Below, piece by piece: positions 28,590-37,838 of a stretch of DNA of 64,000 nt. Within the stretch, counting starts at the first letter, position 1, and each line of letters begins with the position of its first letter. Below the pieces are notes generated by a model. The model worked only from the letters and a program-made list of their open reading frames with translations. It was not told the origin of the DNA and made no database searches. The translations under genes and the position numbers were made by a program. Origin of the DNA: Bacillus sp. NTK074B (GTDB lineage Bacteria > Bacillota > Bacilli > Bacillales > Bacillaceae_B); assembly GCF_017303375.1 (NCBI RefSeq), contig NZ_JAFKOH010000010.1, positions 1 through 64,000 of the forward strand, written 5' to 3'.

Positions 28590-31415
28590 TTACTCCAACA
28601 CCAATAAAGATTCCAAATCCTGATCCGACAATTCCGTCACCCACTGATCGCTGCGGATGATTTCGTCGTTCAGAGCCTGCTTCTTCATCAGCATGGCATC
28701 GATTTTTTCTTCAAGGGTGCCTGATGAAACGAGCTTATGAACGTGTACGAACCGCTGCTGACCGATCCGGTACGCACGGTCCGTAGCCTGGTTTTCAACG
28801 GCGGGATTCCACCAGCGGTCGTAGTGGACGACGTGGTTGGCGGCCGTCAAATTCAAACCGGTACCGCCTGCTTTCAGGGACAGCAGGAAGACGGGGAATT
28901 CCCCATTCTGGAATTTCTCCACGAGTTCGTCGCGTTTCCCCTTGGCCATGCTGCCATTTAAAAACGGGACATCTACATCAAACTCTTCTTTTATCACGTC
29001 CTGAATCATTTCACCCATGGAGATATACTGGGTGAAAACGAGGCAGGCTTCTCCCGATTCAAGGGCGGTTTCCACGATATCCTTCAGCTTCTGCATTTTT
29101 TCAGAGCGGGACAGGATCGACTTCGGATCCGGTTCTTTCAGATAGAGAGCAGGGTGATTGCACAGCTGTTTGAGCTGATTCAGCATTTGCAAAATCAGAC
29201 CTTTGCGCTCGAATCCGCTCAGGGTTTCAATTTTTGCAAGGGTGTCTTTCACGAGCTGCTCATACAGTGCCGCCTGTTCAGCCGTCAGATGGCAATACTC
29301 TTTCTGCTCGAGCTTTTCAGGAAGGTTCAATTCCACCTCAGGGTCTTTCTTCGTTCGACGCAATAAGAAAGGCTTGATCTTGGCCTGAAGCTCTTTGACC
29401 TTTGCTTCGTTCTCATCTTTCTCGATGGGAGCGATGTAATTCTTCTGGTACTGCGTGAAGCCACCAAGATAGCCGTGGTTCAAGAAATCGAAGATCGACC
29501 ACAGTTCCGATAGACGGTTTTCCATCGGGGTCCCCGTCAAGGCAATATGATGCTTACCCCTCAGCTTGCGGATCGCCCGGGATTGCTTCGTATTGGCGTT
29601 CTTGATGTTCTGCGCCTCATCAAGGGAAATCGAGGTCCATTCGACAAGTGACAGCTCCTCGAAATCTATATGGGACAAGCCGTATGAAGTGAGTACCACA
29701 TCGACATCCTTGATTGCAGCGGCGAATTCCTCACCCTTGGCACGGGTAGGTCCATAATGAAGGTAGACCTTCAAATCAGGTGCGAATTTCTCCAATTCCC
29801 GCTGCCAGTTTCCTAGAACTGAGGTAGGGGCAATGATCAAAGATGGTGTCTCCGGCTTCTCGGTTTTCTTCACATGCTGCAGGTACGTGATCAGCTGAAC
29901 CGTTTTTCCGAGACCCATGTCATCTGCCAGACAGGCACCAAATCCAAACTTCCGTAAAAAGAGCATCCAGCTCATCCCCAGCTGCTGATAGGGACGGAGC
30001 TCGCCGACAAAATCATCAGGCGTTTCCGTCAGCGGAATCGAGGACACATTTGTCAGTTGATGAATCATCTTTTTCATCGATCGATTGAGTTCGAGCTGAA
30101 TGCGGGCATATTGATAAGGGTCATGTTCGTCGTCATCAGTCTCGAGATCCGATTCATCACCGTCCCGTGGGACGAGCTCCTGTTCAAGCATATCCTGAAT
30201 CGAGATTCCTTCAGCCTTGGCTTTCGTCATCATCTGCTGAATTCGGCGGATCATGGCAGGATCGAGTTTCATCCACTGACCGCGGATTTTCACCAGGCGG
30301 CGCTGATCGTCGACGAGCTGATTGAAGTCGTCTTCCGATAAATTGACGCCGTTCATGGACAAGCGCCAGTCGAAGTCGAGCATAGCGTTCAATCCAACGA
30401 AGGAAGGACGGTAGCTCGTGTCGGTGTTCTTGAGCTTTGCCTTCACCAGCACCTGGGCGTCCTTCATCGCTTCCCACCAGGATGGCAGGAGGATTTCGAT
30501 ATCGAGATCGATGAGCTTTTCACTCAGCACGGATAAGAAATCCCACGCATCGTGCTCACCGAGTCCCGTCAGGAGGGAGCCATCCGTGTCACGGAGGATC
30601 GGCATCATTTTCATCCAGCGTTCCTGTTCTTCGGAAACGTCGGTAAGATGCTTTTTCCAGGAAGGAGGGACCGTGTCCTCAGTCAAGGAGATGATGCGAT
30701 TCGTTTTCTTCCGGTCCCGCAGTACCGTTTCAAGCTCCCAGGACTGATCCTCATCGAGGGGTTCGGTTATCCGAAGCCCGATCGAGAACGGAAGCTCTTC
30801 ATCGGTACCTGCTATCCACTCACTCCAGCGTCTCTCATCAAAGTAGGCATCCAATTCCTCCGACGTCAGCGTACTCTCCTTTAGCTTCTGGATCCGCTTC
30901 ATGGCACTCGATCCTCCAGACGCCATCGCCTCATTCAACGCACCCTGAAACCAGGATTCCGTTAAATTTTTGAGGGACGGACCTCCACCGGGGAGCTCTT
31001 CTTCCCAGAATTCGTCGTTGAAATTCGACCAGACTTCATCAGGGATATGGAACTGCAGTCCTTTTTCCTGCCATTCCTCGAATCGCGGGAGCCAGCGTCC
31101 GGCTTCCACGGCTTCATAGATGACCGGCGCAATTGCAATGCACGCCTGTCCGGTCTCCTCCCAGTCCCACTGGATCATGCTGCTGAAGTGTTCGCCTGCA
31201 AGGAGGGTCAGGAATTGCCACTGGGTGACAGGGATTCCGCCATCGGTTTCTTCAAGCAGAGTACCGTAGTAGCTTTCTTCATGCCAAAGAAACAGCTGGC
31301 CCTTCCAATCTTTCGTGGGGAGGAGCTCGCCTTCCTCATTTTCCGCCGTGATGAAGAAACGGTCTTCGTATTCAGTTGTATGGACATTGATTTTGACGGA
31401 AGACAGTTTAAGCAT
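28590..31415 (-). CDS. ywqA: SNF2-family helicase/ATPase YwqA
   Basis: A 941-residue Swi2/Snf2 ATPase. After a bacterial SNF2 N-terminal region (about 1-440), motif I is ADDMGLGKTVQLITYL near 495, motif II is LDEAQNIKN near 605, motif III is ALTGTPMENRLSELWS, and the C-terminal helicase lobe has LSLKAGGTGLNLTAANHVVHYDRWWNPAVENQATDRAYRIGQ. Such proteins translocate on DNA without strand separation; the role of YwqA is unknown. An exact REP copy lies in the coding region (30972-30985), read as Gly-Gly-Pro-Ser-Leu. It overlaps ywqB by 8 bp. Confidence 0.93.
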   Translation of the reverse strand: MLKLSSVKINVHTTEYEDRFFITAENEEGELLPTKDWKGQLFLWHEESYYGTLLEETDGGIPVTQWQFLTLLAGEHFSSMIQWDWEETGQACIAIAPVIYEAVEAGRWLPRFEEWQEKGLQFHIPDEVWSNFNDEFWEEELPGGGPSLKNLTESWFQGALNEAMASGGSSAMKRIQKLKESTLTSEELDAYFDERRWSEWIAGTDEELPFSIGLRITEPLDEDQSWELETVLRDRKKTNRIISLTEDTVPPSWKKHLTDVSEEQERWMKMMPILRDTDGSLLTGLGEHDAWDFLSVLSEKLIDLDIEILLPSWWEAMKDAQVLVKAKLKNTDTSYRPSFVGLNAMLDFDWRLSMNGVNLSEDDFNQLVDDQRRLVKIRGQWMKLDPAMIRRIQQMMTKAKAEGISIQDMLEQELVPRDGDESDLETDDDEHDPYQYARIQLELNRSMKKMIHQLTNVSSIPLTETPDDFVGELRPYQQLGMSWMLFLRKFGFGACLADDMGLGKTVQLITYLQHVKKTEKPETPSLIIAPTSVLGNWQRELEKFAPDLKVYLHYGPTRAKGEEFAAAIKDVDVVLTSYGLSHIDFEELSLVEWTSISLDEAQNIKNANTKQSRAIRKLRGKHHIALTGTPMENRLSELWSIFDFLNHGYLGGFTQYQKNYIAPIEKDENEAKVKELQAKIKPFLLRRTKKDPEVELNLPEKLEQKEYCHLTAEQAALYEQLVKDTLAKIETLSGFERKGLILQMLNQLKQLCNHPALYLKEPDPKSILSRSEKMQKLKDIVETALESGEACLVFTQYISMGEMIQDVIKEEFDVDVPFLNGSMAKGKRDELVEKFQNGEFPVFLLSLKAGGTGLNLTAANHVVHYDRWWNPAVENQATDRAYRIGQQRFVHVHKLVSSGTLEEKIDAMLMKKQALNDEIIRSDQWVTELSDQDLESLLVLE
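30972..30985 (+). repeat. REP element inside ywqA
   Basis: Exact GAGGGACGGACCTC on the plus strand, antisense to ywqA, without breaking the frame. Confidence 0.9.
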
Positions 31416-33042
31416 CGATTAACTTACCCTTTCTGCACTCTTCTTGGAACGCACGTAATCGCTTATATTTATCGAGGATATAGGTGAGATACACATCCCA
31501 TTTATCCGTTCTCTTCGTTTTTTTATAAATCGTCCGGATTTTCTTCATATACCGGACGGCCAACTTGTAGCTGTCGCGGTTCTTCTGGTCGATGGCTGTG
31601 ATGACGCCGGTGTAGTAGATGGGAAGGGCAAGCTCCGGCGCTTCCTTCGTCACGTCCCGGAGACCCATGCCTTCCATTTCACCGATGCTGTAGTTCATAT
31701 ATCTCTGGAGCTCGACCCACTCACGATACGCCTTCGCACTGATCAAGTACTCATTATACGAGAAGAAGCTGTACGGAAGCATGGAGAGGAGGAGCTCATT
31801 CACTAGCGTACTGTCCTTTTCCATGAGCCAATCCATCGGCAAAATCCGCACGAACCAGCGGACGAACCGGGTCGCTTCATAATAATCAAGGGTCTCGAGA
31901 TGATCCGGCATCCGTGAAAGGATATTTCGGACGAGGAAGAATCCAACCTCGTAACGCTTCCCAACGAAAAATTTACGGAGCCAGAATTCACTGAACGCGA
32001 CGAGTTCTGTCCCGAGCTCATCCACGACTTCGCTTGCTTTATTCAGATCCTCAAGGAGAAGATATTGATGCAGAAGGGCCACGTTGTAAAAGGTTGTGTC
32101 CTCAACGTCCGTCTCCTCCAGTCGCGTCACTTCTTCACGACGCCACGATTTCTGCTTGAACAAGTAGTACCATAGGAAGCGATACACCTCCGCCTTCATC
32201 ATCGTACTGTTCTCCGTGGAATCGCTCATTGTGATCGTCTGTTTTTTCAAAAAGGCAATATACGGATCGAAGCTGAACGGCATGGCATGGATCGACAGCT
32301 TCTCCACGGCATCTTCCATCTCGCCCAATAGGAAATCATACATGCTGTACTGCTCGCGGCTCAGCTCGACATTCCGTTTTTGCAAATAAAGGTCGATCTC
32401 AATCGACAGGTACAGGGTCGCAAACAGCTGATAAAGAGGCTTCCATTCCCGTTCGAACGGAGCTTCCTTCATGAAACGCTTCGTGATATTCTGCACCAGG
32501 ACATCCATCAAATAAGGCTGTCTTTCAAGTAACTCCAAGTCTTCTTGTTTCAGAAGGGAGTCAAAGAACTGCCACCATTCCTCCGGCGTGTTGCCCCGTG
32601 TTTTCCGTTCATTTAATAGATCACTGGCTTTCTTTAAAGTACCGTGCTTCTTCATTAAATCATCCAGTGACTGGGCTTCCTGAGTGGCGGTCTGGGTCTG
32701 ACTGCGCCACTTCTGGATCCACTCACTGACCCGGCCGACCTTGTTATAGAGCATAAAGAAGGTCGCCATCTGATGCCGGCACCATTTATCCTGTGGACAT
32801 GAGCACTTGCTTAACAGTGGGAAAGAAAGATTCAGCTCAAGGGAAACAGGCGTCACATCCTGCACCTCCGCCGTCACTTCATCATCCCGGACCTTCACGT
32901 TCGAAACCAGATTCTGACGGAACAAAAGAAGGCCCTTCGACACGACGTTCTTGCTCTCGTCCTGATTCGGGTCCAGTTCACCCTGTATCGACTGACTCAT
33001 GGGAAGCAACTTATCCTTCAACTCCTGAATACGAATCGACAT
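31408..33042 (-). CDS. ywqB: SWIM zinc-finger protein YwqB
   Basis: A 544-residue protein with a SWIM motif CSCPQDKWCRHQMATFFML near residues 77-95 (CxCx6CxH zinc ligands), followed by a long helical region. It is always paired with the SNF2 protein YwqA in Bacilli, suggesting a joint role on DNA. ATG 33042 is used; TTG 33045 is one codon upstream. GGAGAGG lies before it. Function is unknown. Confidence 0.87.
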   Translation of the reverse strand: MSIRIQELKDKLLPMSQSIQGELDPNQDESKNVVSKGLLLFRQNLVSNVKVRDDEVTAEVQDVTPVSLELNLSFPLLSKCSCPQDKWCRHQMATFFMLYNKVGRVSEWIQKWRSQTQTATQEAQSLDDLMKKHGTLKKASDLLNERKTRGNTPEEWWQFFDSLLKQEDLELLERQPYLMDVLVQNITKRFMKEAPFEREWKPLYQLFATLYLSIEIDLYLQKRNVELSREQYSMYDFLLGEMEDAVEKLSIHAMPFSFDPYIAFLKKQTITMSDSTENSTMMKAEVYRFLWYYLFKQKSWRREEVTRLEETDVEDTTFYNVALLHQYLLLEDLNKASEVVDELGTELVAFSEFWLRKFFVGKRYEVGFFLVRNILSRMPDHLETLDYYEATRFVRWFVRILPMDWLMEKDSTLVNELLLSMLPYSFFSYNEYLISAKAYREWVELQRYMNYSIGEMEGMGLRDVTKEAPELALPIYYTGVITAIDQKNRDSYKLAVRYMKKIRTIYKKTKRTDKWDVYLTYILDKYKRLRAFQEECRKGKLIDA

Positions 33043-33159
33043 CAACCAACCTCTCCAATCTATAAAATCGCATTCTTTTATTATAACGCAAAAGGAGGGG
33101 GAAAAGGAACATGGGGTGGGGGAAGTGTGGGAAAGGAGGATGGGGAGTTTGTCGAATGG

Positions 33160-33213
33160 TGTGGGTGACGGGTGCGGTGCCTGGTACGAGAAGGTAGTTT
33201 GGTGCCTGGCACC
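33160..33213. repeat. GGTGCCTGGCACC-type palindromic repeat
   Basis: GTGTGGGTGACGGGTGCGGTGCCTGG is followed by a perfect odd-centre palindrome GGTGCCTGGCACC (33201-33213), with a partial copy GGTGCCTGGTAC at 33176. This GGTGCCxGGCACC family recurs in Bacillaceae intergenic DNA. The stretch 33043-33380 has no supported gene. Confidence 0.65.
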
Positions 33214-33380
33214 GGTACGAAAGGTGGAGTGGATTATATTCCAATCCGGGCCGGTAATATAATTAAAAAGCCGAAAATAAAGGAACCGGGGACGATAATA
33301 AAAACGAAAATCGGGAAAAGATCCCCCAGAAGGTCGCCTGGCATCTGTCGTTGACAGTCTAATTGAAAACCCACTACCCC

Positions 33381-34973
33381 CTACTCATCTACATGTACAT
33401 AAAACGTCTTTCCATCATACACATTTACGCTCTTCAAACCCACAACCTCATCATTTCTCCAATAGAAATCCTTATTTTCCGGAAAACGCAGCACTTCACC
33501 ATTACGCTTGGCCACCATCACAGGATTTTTCGAGGTCCGTCCCTCGATTTCAACAGCATACCCCCTGTCGCGATAATACTTTACGCCGTCCACATACCAC
33601 GTAGCGAGTGGCCCCATTTCCAGTGAGAAGCCCATATAAGTAGAGAGCACCCCCGGAATGTCCGTGTTTTCGATCAGTCCAACAGGCTTGCCCGGTCCAT
33701 AAGCATACAAAAACACGTCTTCCCCGGTATGACCATGCGTGGTAAATCCCAGGTTGGCACGCTTTGCCATCAGGTTAACCATCTCCCCTTCTAGGTCCTC
33801 AACATTCTTGGTATGTTGCATCGCACAGTATTCCTTCTTATTGAGGTTCCCCAGCCCATAGCTTGAAAGAACCTTTTTTAAATTGGAACGATCTTTTTTC
33901 AGCTGAGAGGTTGCGCCCTTGACAGTAAGCCTGGCTTGCTTCAGTGGCTGGATGAACTTCCCGGGAGGCAGAGTCTTATAATTCTCATTCGTCCCATGAT
34001 TCCCAAGCGTCAAACCGCTATTTCCGTGATCCGTGACGGCAACGACCATGGTGTTCCCGTCTTTACGGGCAAAGTCGAGTGCTTCTCCCACTGCGTCGTC
34101 AAAGCTCAACACCTCACTGATCATCCCGACCGGGTCATTTTTATGAGCTGCCCAGTCCACCTTGCTTCCTTCGACCATGAGAAAGAAACCCTTTTCCCCA
34201 TGAGAGAGCCGGTCAATGGCGGCGCGTGTCATCTCAGCCAAAGAAGGCTCATCAGGCTTCAACGTCTCCCGGTCCAACTCATAGGAAATGTCTTCGTCGG
34301 CGAACACGCCCCACAGTTTAGAAGATACCGCTTTTCTCAAAAGTCCGTCCCTTCCCAGGGCTATATCATAGCCAGCGGATGCAATTACCTTCATCAGGTT
34401 TTCCCCGTCTTCCCGACTGACCTCCTTCGTTTTCAGCATACCGTCGTCATCTTTTGCGTATTTTTTGGATTGAGTCTTGAGCCACGCAGCCCCGCCTCCT
34501 AACACCACGTCTAGACCCTGGTACACCTGCTGTTCCCCGATATCCCCGAATTCATCCCGGTTCAAGGTGTGGGAGGTGAAGGCGGCAGGAGTGGCATGCT
34601 GGACCGGGGAGGTGGACACAATGCCGGTCTTGTAGCCCGTCAGCTTAGCCCCTTCAAGGACGGTCAACACAGGCCGTCCAGCGGGATTCATCCCGATGAA
34701 ATCCGCTCTTGTCTTTACACCAGTCGCCATGGCAGAGCCAGCTGCAGCGGAATCAGTGATTGCGGATTGGGCGGAGTATGTCCGGACGCCGCCAACGAGA
34801 ATCTCGTCAAGTTGGAGGTCCGTCCCTCGATACCAGCGGGAGAGGGTGAGGATGTCGGAGTTGGTGCCGTCCATGATGAGGAGGATGACGTTTTTGTGGG
34901 GTGGGGCCGCGTTTGCGGGCATGGTGAAGGAGAGCAGGCTGGTGAAAATGGTGAGGCGTATGAGTGTTTTCAT
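33381..34973 (-). CDS. Secreted alkaline phosphatase, PhoA family
   Basis: A 530-residue phosphomonoesterase with a Sec signal peptide (about 1-22, cleavage after ANA). Active-site elements: the metal-binding MDGT (34-37), nucleophile Ser75 in ITDSAAAGSAMATG, VEGSKVDWAAH, VTDHGNSG and TTHGHTGEDV. The C-terminus (about 440-530) has a short extra domain with YVDGVKYYRDRGYAVEIEGR. It would release phosphate outside the cell. AAGGAGCGG precedes ATG 34973. Two exact REP copies lie inside: one encodes RGTDL at 49-53, the other EGRTS near 478. Pho-box regulation was not detectable by eye. Confidence 0.9.
   Translation of the reverse strand: MKTLIRLTIFTSLLSFTMPANAAPPHKNVILLIMDGTNSDILTLSRWYRGTDLQLDEILVGGVRTYSAQSAITDSAAAGSAMATGVKTRADFIGMNPAGRPVLTVLEGAKLTGYKTGIVSTSPVQHATPAAFTSHTLNRDEFGDIGEQQVYQGLDVVLGGGAAWLKTQSKKYAKDDDGMLKTKEVSREDGENLMKVIASAGYDIALGRDGLLRKAVSSKLWGVFADEDISYELDRETLKPDEPSLAEMTRAAIDRLSHGEKGFFLMVEGSKVDWAAHKNDPVGMISEVLSFDDAVGEALDFARKDGNTMVVAVTDHGNSGLTLGNHGTNENYKTLPPGKFIQPLKQARLTVKGATSQLKKDRSNLKKVLSSYGLGNLNKKEYCAMQHTKNVEDLEGEMVNLMAKRANLGFTTHGHTGEDVFLYAYGPGKPVGLIENTDIPGVLSTYMGFSLEMGPLATWYVDGVKYYRDRGYAVEIEGRTSKNPVMVAKRNGEVLRFPENKDFYWRNDEVVGLKSVNVYDGKTFYVHVDE
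33532..33545 (-). repeat. REP element inside the alkaline phosphatase gene, 3' part
   Basis: Exact copy, sense to the gene, read as Glu-Gly-Arg-Thr-Ser. Confidence 0.9.
34815..34828 (-). repeat. REP element inside the alkaline phosphatase gene, 5' part
   Basis: Exact copy, sense to the gene, read as Arg-Gly-Thr-Asp-Leu just after the metal-binding MDGT motif. Confidence 0.9.
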
Positions 34974-35103
34974 GATGTGCGACCGCTCCTTTTTGTCAGG
35001 GTTTGATCGTTAGTATTTGTTGGTTGGGGAGGAGTATGTATGTAAAAGGGGTCTATCCGCCATCTTTTCGGCTGTTGTACAATGAAAATAAAAAGGTTTG
35101 TGA

Positions 35104-35619
35104 ATGAACGTGATTAAAAAGAATTTCATTTTTATTTTTTCAATCGTGGTTGTCGTGGCGATTTTAATGGTCTCACAATCTCCGGTAGAGGTCATAGTCT
35201 TCATGGCATTTGGACTGGGAACCTTATGTCTCCCAGGTATGAGAAACATGTTAGTAAAAGACGGGCCCCGTAAAGTGAAGGCAGCGCTTTATACATCCCT
35301 CGTCTTTACCTTTGGGGTGTTCATTTTTCATTTTTTCATATCTCTTTTTAATGGTGTTTTGTATAGTAGTGACTTCCTGTCTGTGCTAATGATCCTTATA
35401 TTTAGTCTGATGGGGAATTTTTTGTATGGTGTACCTGCTTCAATCGCAGCGGAAATGATATCGAAGAGGTTTATGGGAAATCGCTTTTGGGTGTCTGGAC
35501 TTATACATATTGGATTTGGAGGGTTGACGTATTTTTATCATCCCGGATTTTCGGTAGCGGCAGTGTGCTGTTCGGTTCTATTCTTTATGTTGGATGAAAG
35601 AATCAGGAGAAATCATTGA
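35104..35619 (+). CDS. Hypothetical polytopic membrane protein
   Basis: A 171-residue protein with five hydrophobic segments (about 8-24, 28-44, 62-84, 90-112 and 138-160). I do not recognise the family. ATG 35104 lies 8 bases after AAAGGTTTGTG, a weak ribosome site. It is divergent from the phosphatase gene and followed by a strong terminator. Confidence 0.6.
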   Translation: MNVIKKNFIFIFSIVVVVAILMVSQSPVEVIVFMAFGLGTLCLPGMRNMLVKDGPRKVKAALYTSLVFTFGVFIFHFFISLFNGVLYSSDFLSVLMILIFSLMGNFLYGVPASIAAEMISKRFMGNRFWVSGLIHIGFGGLTYFYHPGFSVAAVCCSVLFFMLDERIRRNH

Positions 35620-35625
35620 AGATGC

Positions 35626-35667
35626 AAAAAACCCAAGAATGTAGTACATCGCATTCTTGGGTTTTTT
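35626..35667. terminator. Bidirectional terminator
   Basis: A perfect 16-bp stem AAAAAACCCAAGAATG / CATTCTTGGGTTTTTT with a 10-nt loop, between the convergent genes at 35104 and 35672. Confidence 0.95.
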
Positions 35668-35671
35668 CTAT

Positions 35672-36907
35672 TTATTTCCGTTCCAAAATCCCCAACAATA
35701 CATTCTCAAGAATCGTCGGTCGATCCAATTTCTTCAAATCCCTCAACTTCACCTTATCCCAATCAAGGGCCGTGATGAACGTGGCTCCCTTTTGTAGCCC
35801 AGGGATATCATCGGGATATACGATATAATATTCCCCAGCTTTCACACCGGACTTGATCTGCTGCTGGCCGTTGACTGCCAGTCCGGTTTTCACTTTGCGT
35901 TTTTCAACTGTTCCCTTGGATGTTAAAATCCACATATATGTTGATTGGCCGTCTTTTTCAACCGCCGTCACTGGAACGACAGCTGCACCTCTCACTTCTT
36001 CCGTGATGATGGATAGAAAGACGTGATGTCCTGGAAGAAGTTCGTTCTTTTTGTCCTGAAGTTTGATTTCGACAGGGTACATGCTGTCCGTTTGGATGTG
36101 CGGATCGTTTTTAGGCAGGGTGGCCACTTTGGTGACAGTGCCTTTTTGAGTTTTCTTCTCAACATCCGATTGGACGGTTGCGTTCATGTTTTCATCCACC
36201 GTCGTGATTTCTTTTTCCGTAAGATCCGTTGTGACGATGGTAGACTGGGATGCAATCGTGATCAATGGATTTTCGACAGCGTGGGAAAGATCCTTGATGG
36301 TTCCGTCCACGCTGCTTTGGACGGTCAGGGTCGTTTCGTAGGATTCGATATCCTTGATTTGTCGGTCCAGATTATCGATTTGACTCTCCAGTCGATCGAT
36401 TTCCAGTTCCTTGTCGGCGATCTCTTTCTTTAGATCATATTCCGATTGAAGGGCGCTGGCGTCGATGGGAATTTCTTTGTCGTCGCTGGAGTCCGATGGA
36501 AGGGAAGACTCCAGTCGTTTTAAATCTGAAATATTGCCTTCAATGCTGTCAATTTCATCTTCCAGCTGGTCGGCCTCTGATTCCAGCACGCTTTTTTGCT
36601 GGGTTTGATCAGTTACTTCATATTCATAAAGGGGAGTTCCGGATTTAATATGATCTCCTTCTTTGACGAGGAATTTTTTGAATGAACCGAATTCGTCATT
36701 GAAATAAAGGTAGCTTTCTTCTTCTGATGCAACCACACCGGCTTTTGGAAGTTCTTTTGCCAGGTCCCCTTTGTTGACGGGTTCCCACTCGGCGACTCGG
36801 ACTTCCCGGGCGATCTTGCTGTCGGCCTTTTCAATGAGATATGTATTGGCACCTATAAAAAGGAGCGACACAGTGAGTATAGTATAGGAAATTGTTCGTT
36901 TTTTCAT
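35672..36907 (-). CDS. YknX-like membrane-fusion (HlyD-type) protein
   Basis: A 411-residue periplasmic-adaptor-like protein with one N-terminal anchor (about 4-22), a lipoyl-like half motif (FLVKEGDHIKSGTPLYEYE), a long coiled-coil hairpin (about 100-185, DQLEDEIDSIEGNISDLKRL and DKELEIDRLESQIDNLDRQI), the second half motif (TLTVQSSVDGTI) and beta-barrel domains. It resembles YknX of the YknWXYZ export/resistance system, but no ATPase or permease gene (YknY, YknZ) follows; a terminator does. ATG 36907 fits the AAAGGCGGTG site better than GTG 36916. Confidence 0.75.
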   Translation of the reverse strand: MKKRTISYTILTVSLLFIGANTYLIEKADSKIAREVRVAEWEPVNKGDLAKELPKAGVVASEEESYLYFNDEFGSFKKFLVKEGDHIKSGTPLYEYEVTDQTQQKSVLESEADQLEDEIDSIEGNISDLKRLESSLPSDSSDDKEIPIDASALQSEYDLKKEIADKELEIDRLESQIDNLDRQIKDIESYETTLTVQSSVDGTIKDLSHAVENPLITIASQSTIVTTDLTEKEITTVDENMNATVQSDVEKKTQKGTVTKVATLPKNDPHIQTDSMYPVEIKLQDKKNELLPGHHVFLSIITEEVRGAAVVPVTAVEKDGQSTYMWILTSKGTVEKRKVKTGLAVNGQQQIKSGVKAGEYYIVYPDDIPGLQKGATFITALDWDKVKLRDLKKLDRPTILENVLLGILERK

Positions 36908-36929
36908 GTAGTTCACCGCCTTTAAATAG

Positions 36930-37595
36930 TTAGATTAGAGTTGAAATACTTAGATAAGCCAATAATGCGTTTAATGCCCAGATAAAAACATTTGTGAGGA
37001 GGATCACCAACCAGATGATCCAATTTTTCTGACTGGTTAGACGCTTGATCCCCTTATATTGAATGAAAAACACCCATGCCTTGAAGAGAGAAAAGCTTCC
37101 CATTAAATATATGATATATGTATTGGAGGTAGCGTACTGGGTTATAACCCCTAAAGATAGTGGGGAAGAGTACCATTCCAATGAGAAAAAGAGCGACAAT
37201 GGTATATAGGTAATTTGTTCAAGTAGTAATACAATCAAAACCACACCTTGTATCATTACGAGCTTTCGAAATGCTCCTTCATTTGATATGGTCCAAAAAA
37301 TGAGTGAACAGAAAAAGAGGACAATGGCTCCATATAGCAAGCCGCCTAATAACCTGCCTAAGAAAAATAAGAATTTTTCTAACTCATAAGTGAATGGGGA
37401 GAGTGTAGTAATCTCTTTTGAAAGAGGATCCATACCGATTCCGAAAGATGAGATGAGGCCAAAGACAAAAATAGACAGCAACAAGAGAGAAAAAACTTCT
37501 TTTCTATAGCCTGTCACTATTTCCATGTCTTTGAGCTGATAAAAGAAGAATGTTGGGTTGGTTAAACCTCTGAAAAGTCTGACTTCTTTATTCAT
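36930..37595 (-). CDS. Yip1-domain membrane protein, YknW-like
   Basis: A 221-residue protein with five to six helices (about 33-52, 78-106, 112-135, 150-172, 190-215), preceded by a cytoplasmic NPTFFFYQLKD segment typical of bacterial Yip1-domain proteins. In B. subtilis YknW (Yip1) precedes YknX, as here, with a 22-bp gap. GGAGGAC lies before ATG 37595. Function here is unclear because the YknY/YknZ partners are absent from this locus. Confidence 0.65.
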   Translation of the reverse strand: MNKEVRLFRGLTNPTFFFYQLKDMEIVTGYRKEVFSLLLLSIFVFGLISSFGIGMDPLSKEITTLSPFTYELEKFLFFLGRLLGGLLYGAIVLFFCSLIFWTISNEGAFRKLVMIQGVVLIVLLLEQITYIPLSLFFSLEWYSSPLSLGVITQYATSNTYIIYLMGSFSLFKAWVFFIQYKGIKRLTSQKNWIIWLVILLTNVFIWALNALLAYLSISTLI

Positions 37596-37686
37596 AAGTA
37601 TAGTCCTCCAAATAGAATAGATTCCATCTACTATTCTATCGAAGTTAATTGAACTTTTCCATAAATTGTAGAATGTCTTTTGAACT

Positions 37687-37711
37687 AAAAAAAGCGCCGA
37701 TTGGACGCTTT
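37687..37711 (-). terminator. Terminator of the 42-aa membrane peptide gene
   Basis: On the minus strand AAGCGTCC and GGCGCTT arms around AATC are followed by a T7 run. The stop codon lies at the hairpin base. Confidence 0.75.
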
Positions 37712-37838
37712 ACATTTGGTACGTAAGAATGGTCGTACCTCCAATAAGAATAACTGTAAATAAAAATAGTCCTATGTACATCAATCTCTTCTTTAATTTC
37801 TTTTTCAAATGTATTTCTTCTGGGGTCAAAAACGACAA
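37710..37838 (-). CDS. 42-aa single-helix membrane peptide
   Basis: TTG 37838 is preceded by AGGAGGG with a 7-nt spacer and opens 42 codons: a basic amphipathic N-terminus (TPEEIHLKKKLKKRLMY) and one membrane helix (IGLFLFTVILIGGTTILTY). A terminator follows directly. I do not recognise the family. The design is that of a small membrane regulator or toxin-like peptide, but there is no further evidence. Confidence 0.55.
   Translation of the reverse strand: MSFLTPEEIHLKKKLKKRLMYIGLFLFTVILIGGTTILTYQM

Noticed and set aside
33172-33354. 60-codon ORF between ywqB and the phosphatase gene
   Set aside because: Falls on the GGTGCCTGGCACC repeat, has no ribosome site and looks like translated repeat DNA.
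33936-34502. 188-codon plus-strand ORF
   Set aside because: Antisense to the alkaline phosphatase gene, whose motifs and signal peptide are clear.
36023-36433. 136-codon plus-strand ORF
   Set aside because: Antisense shadow of the yknX-like coiled-coil gene, composition mirrors that strand and there is no ribosome site.
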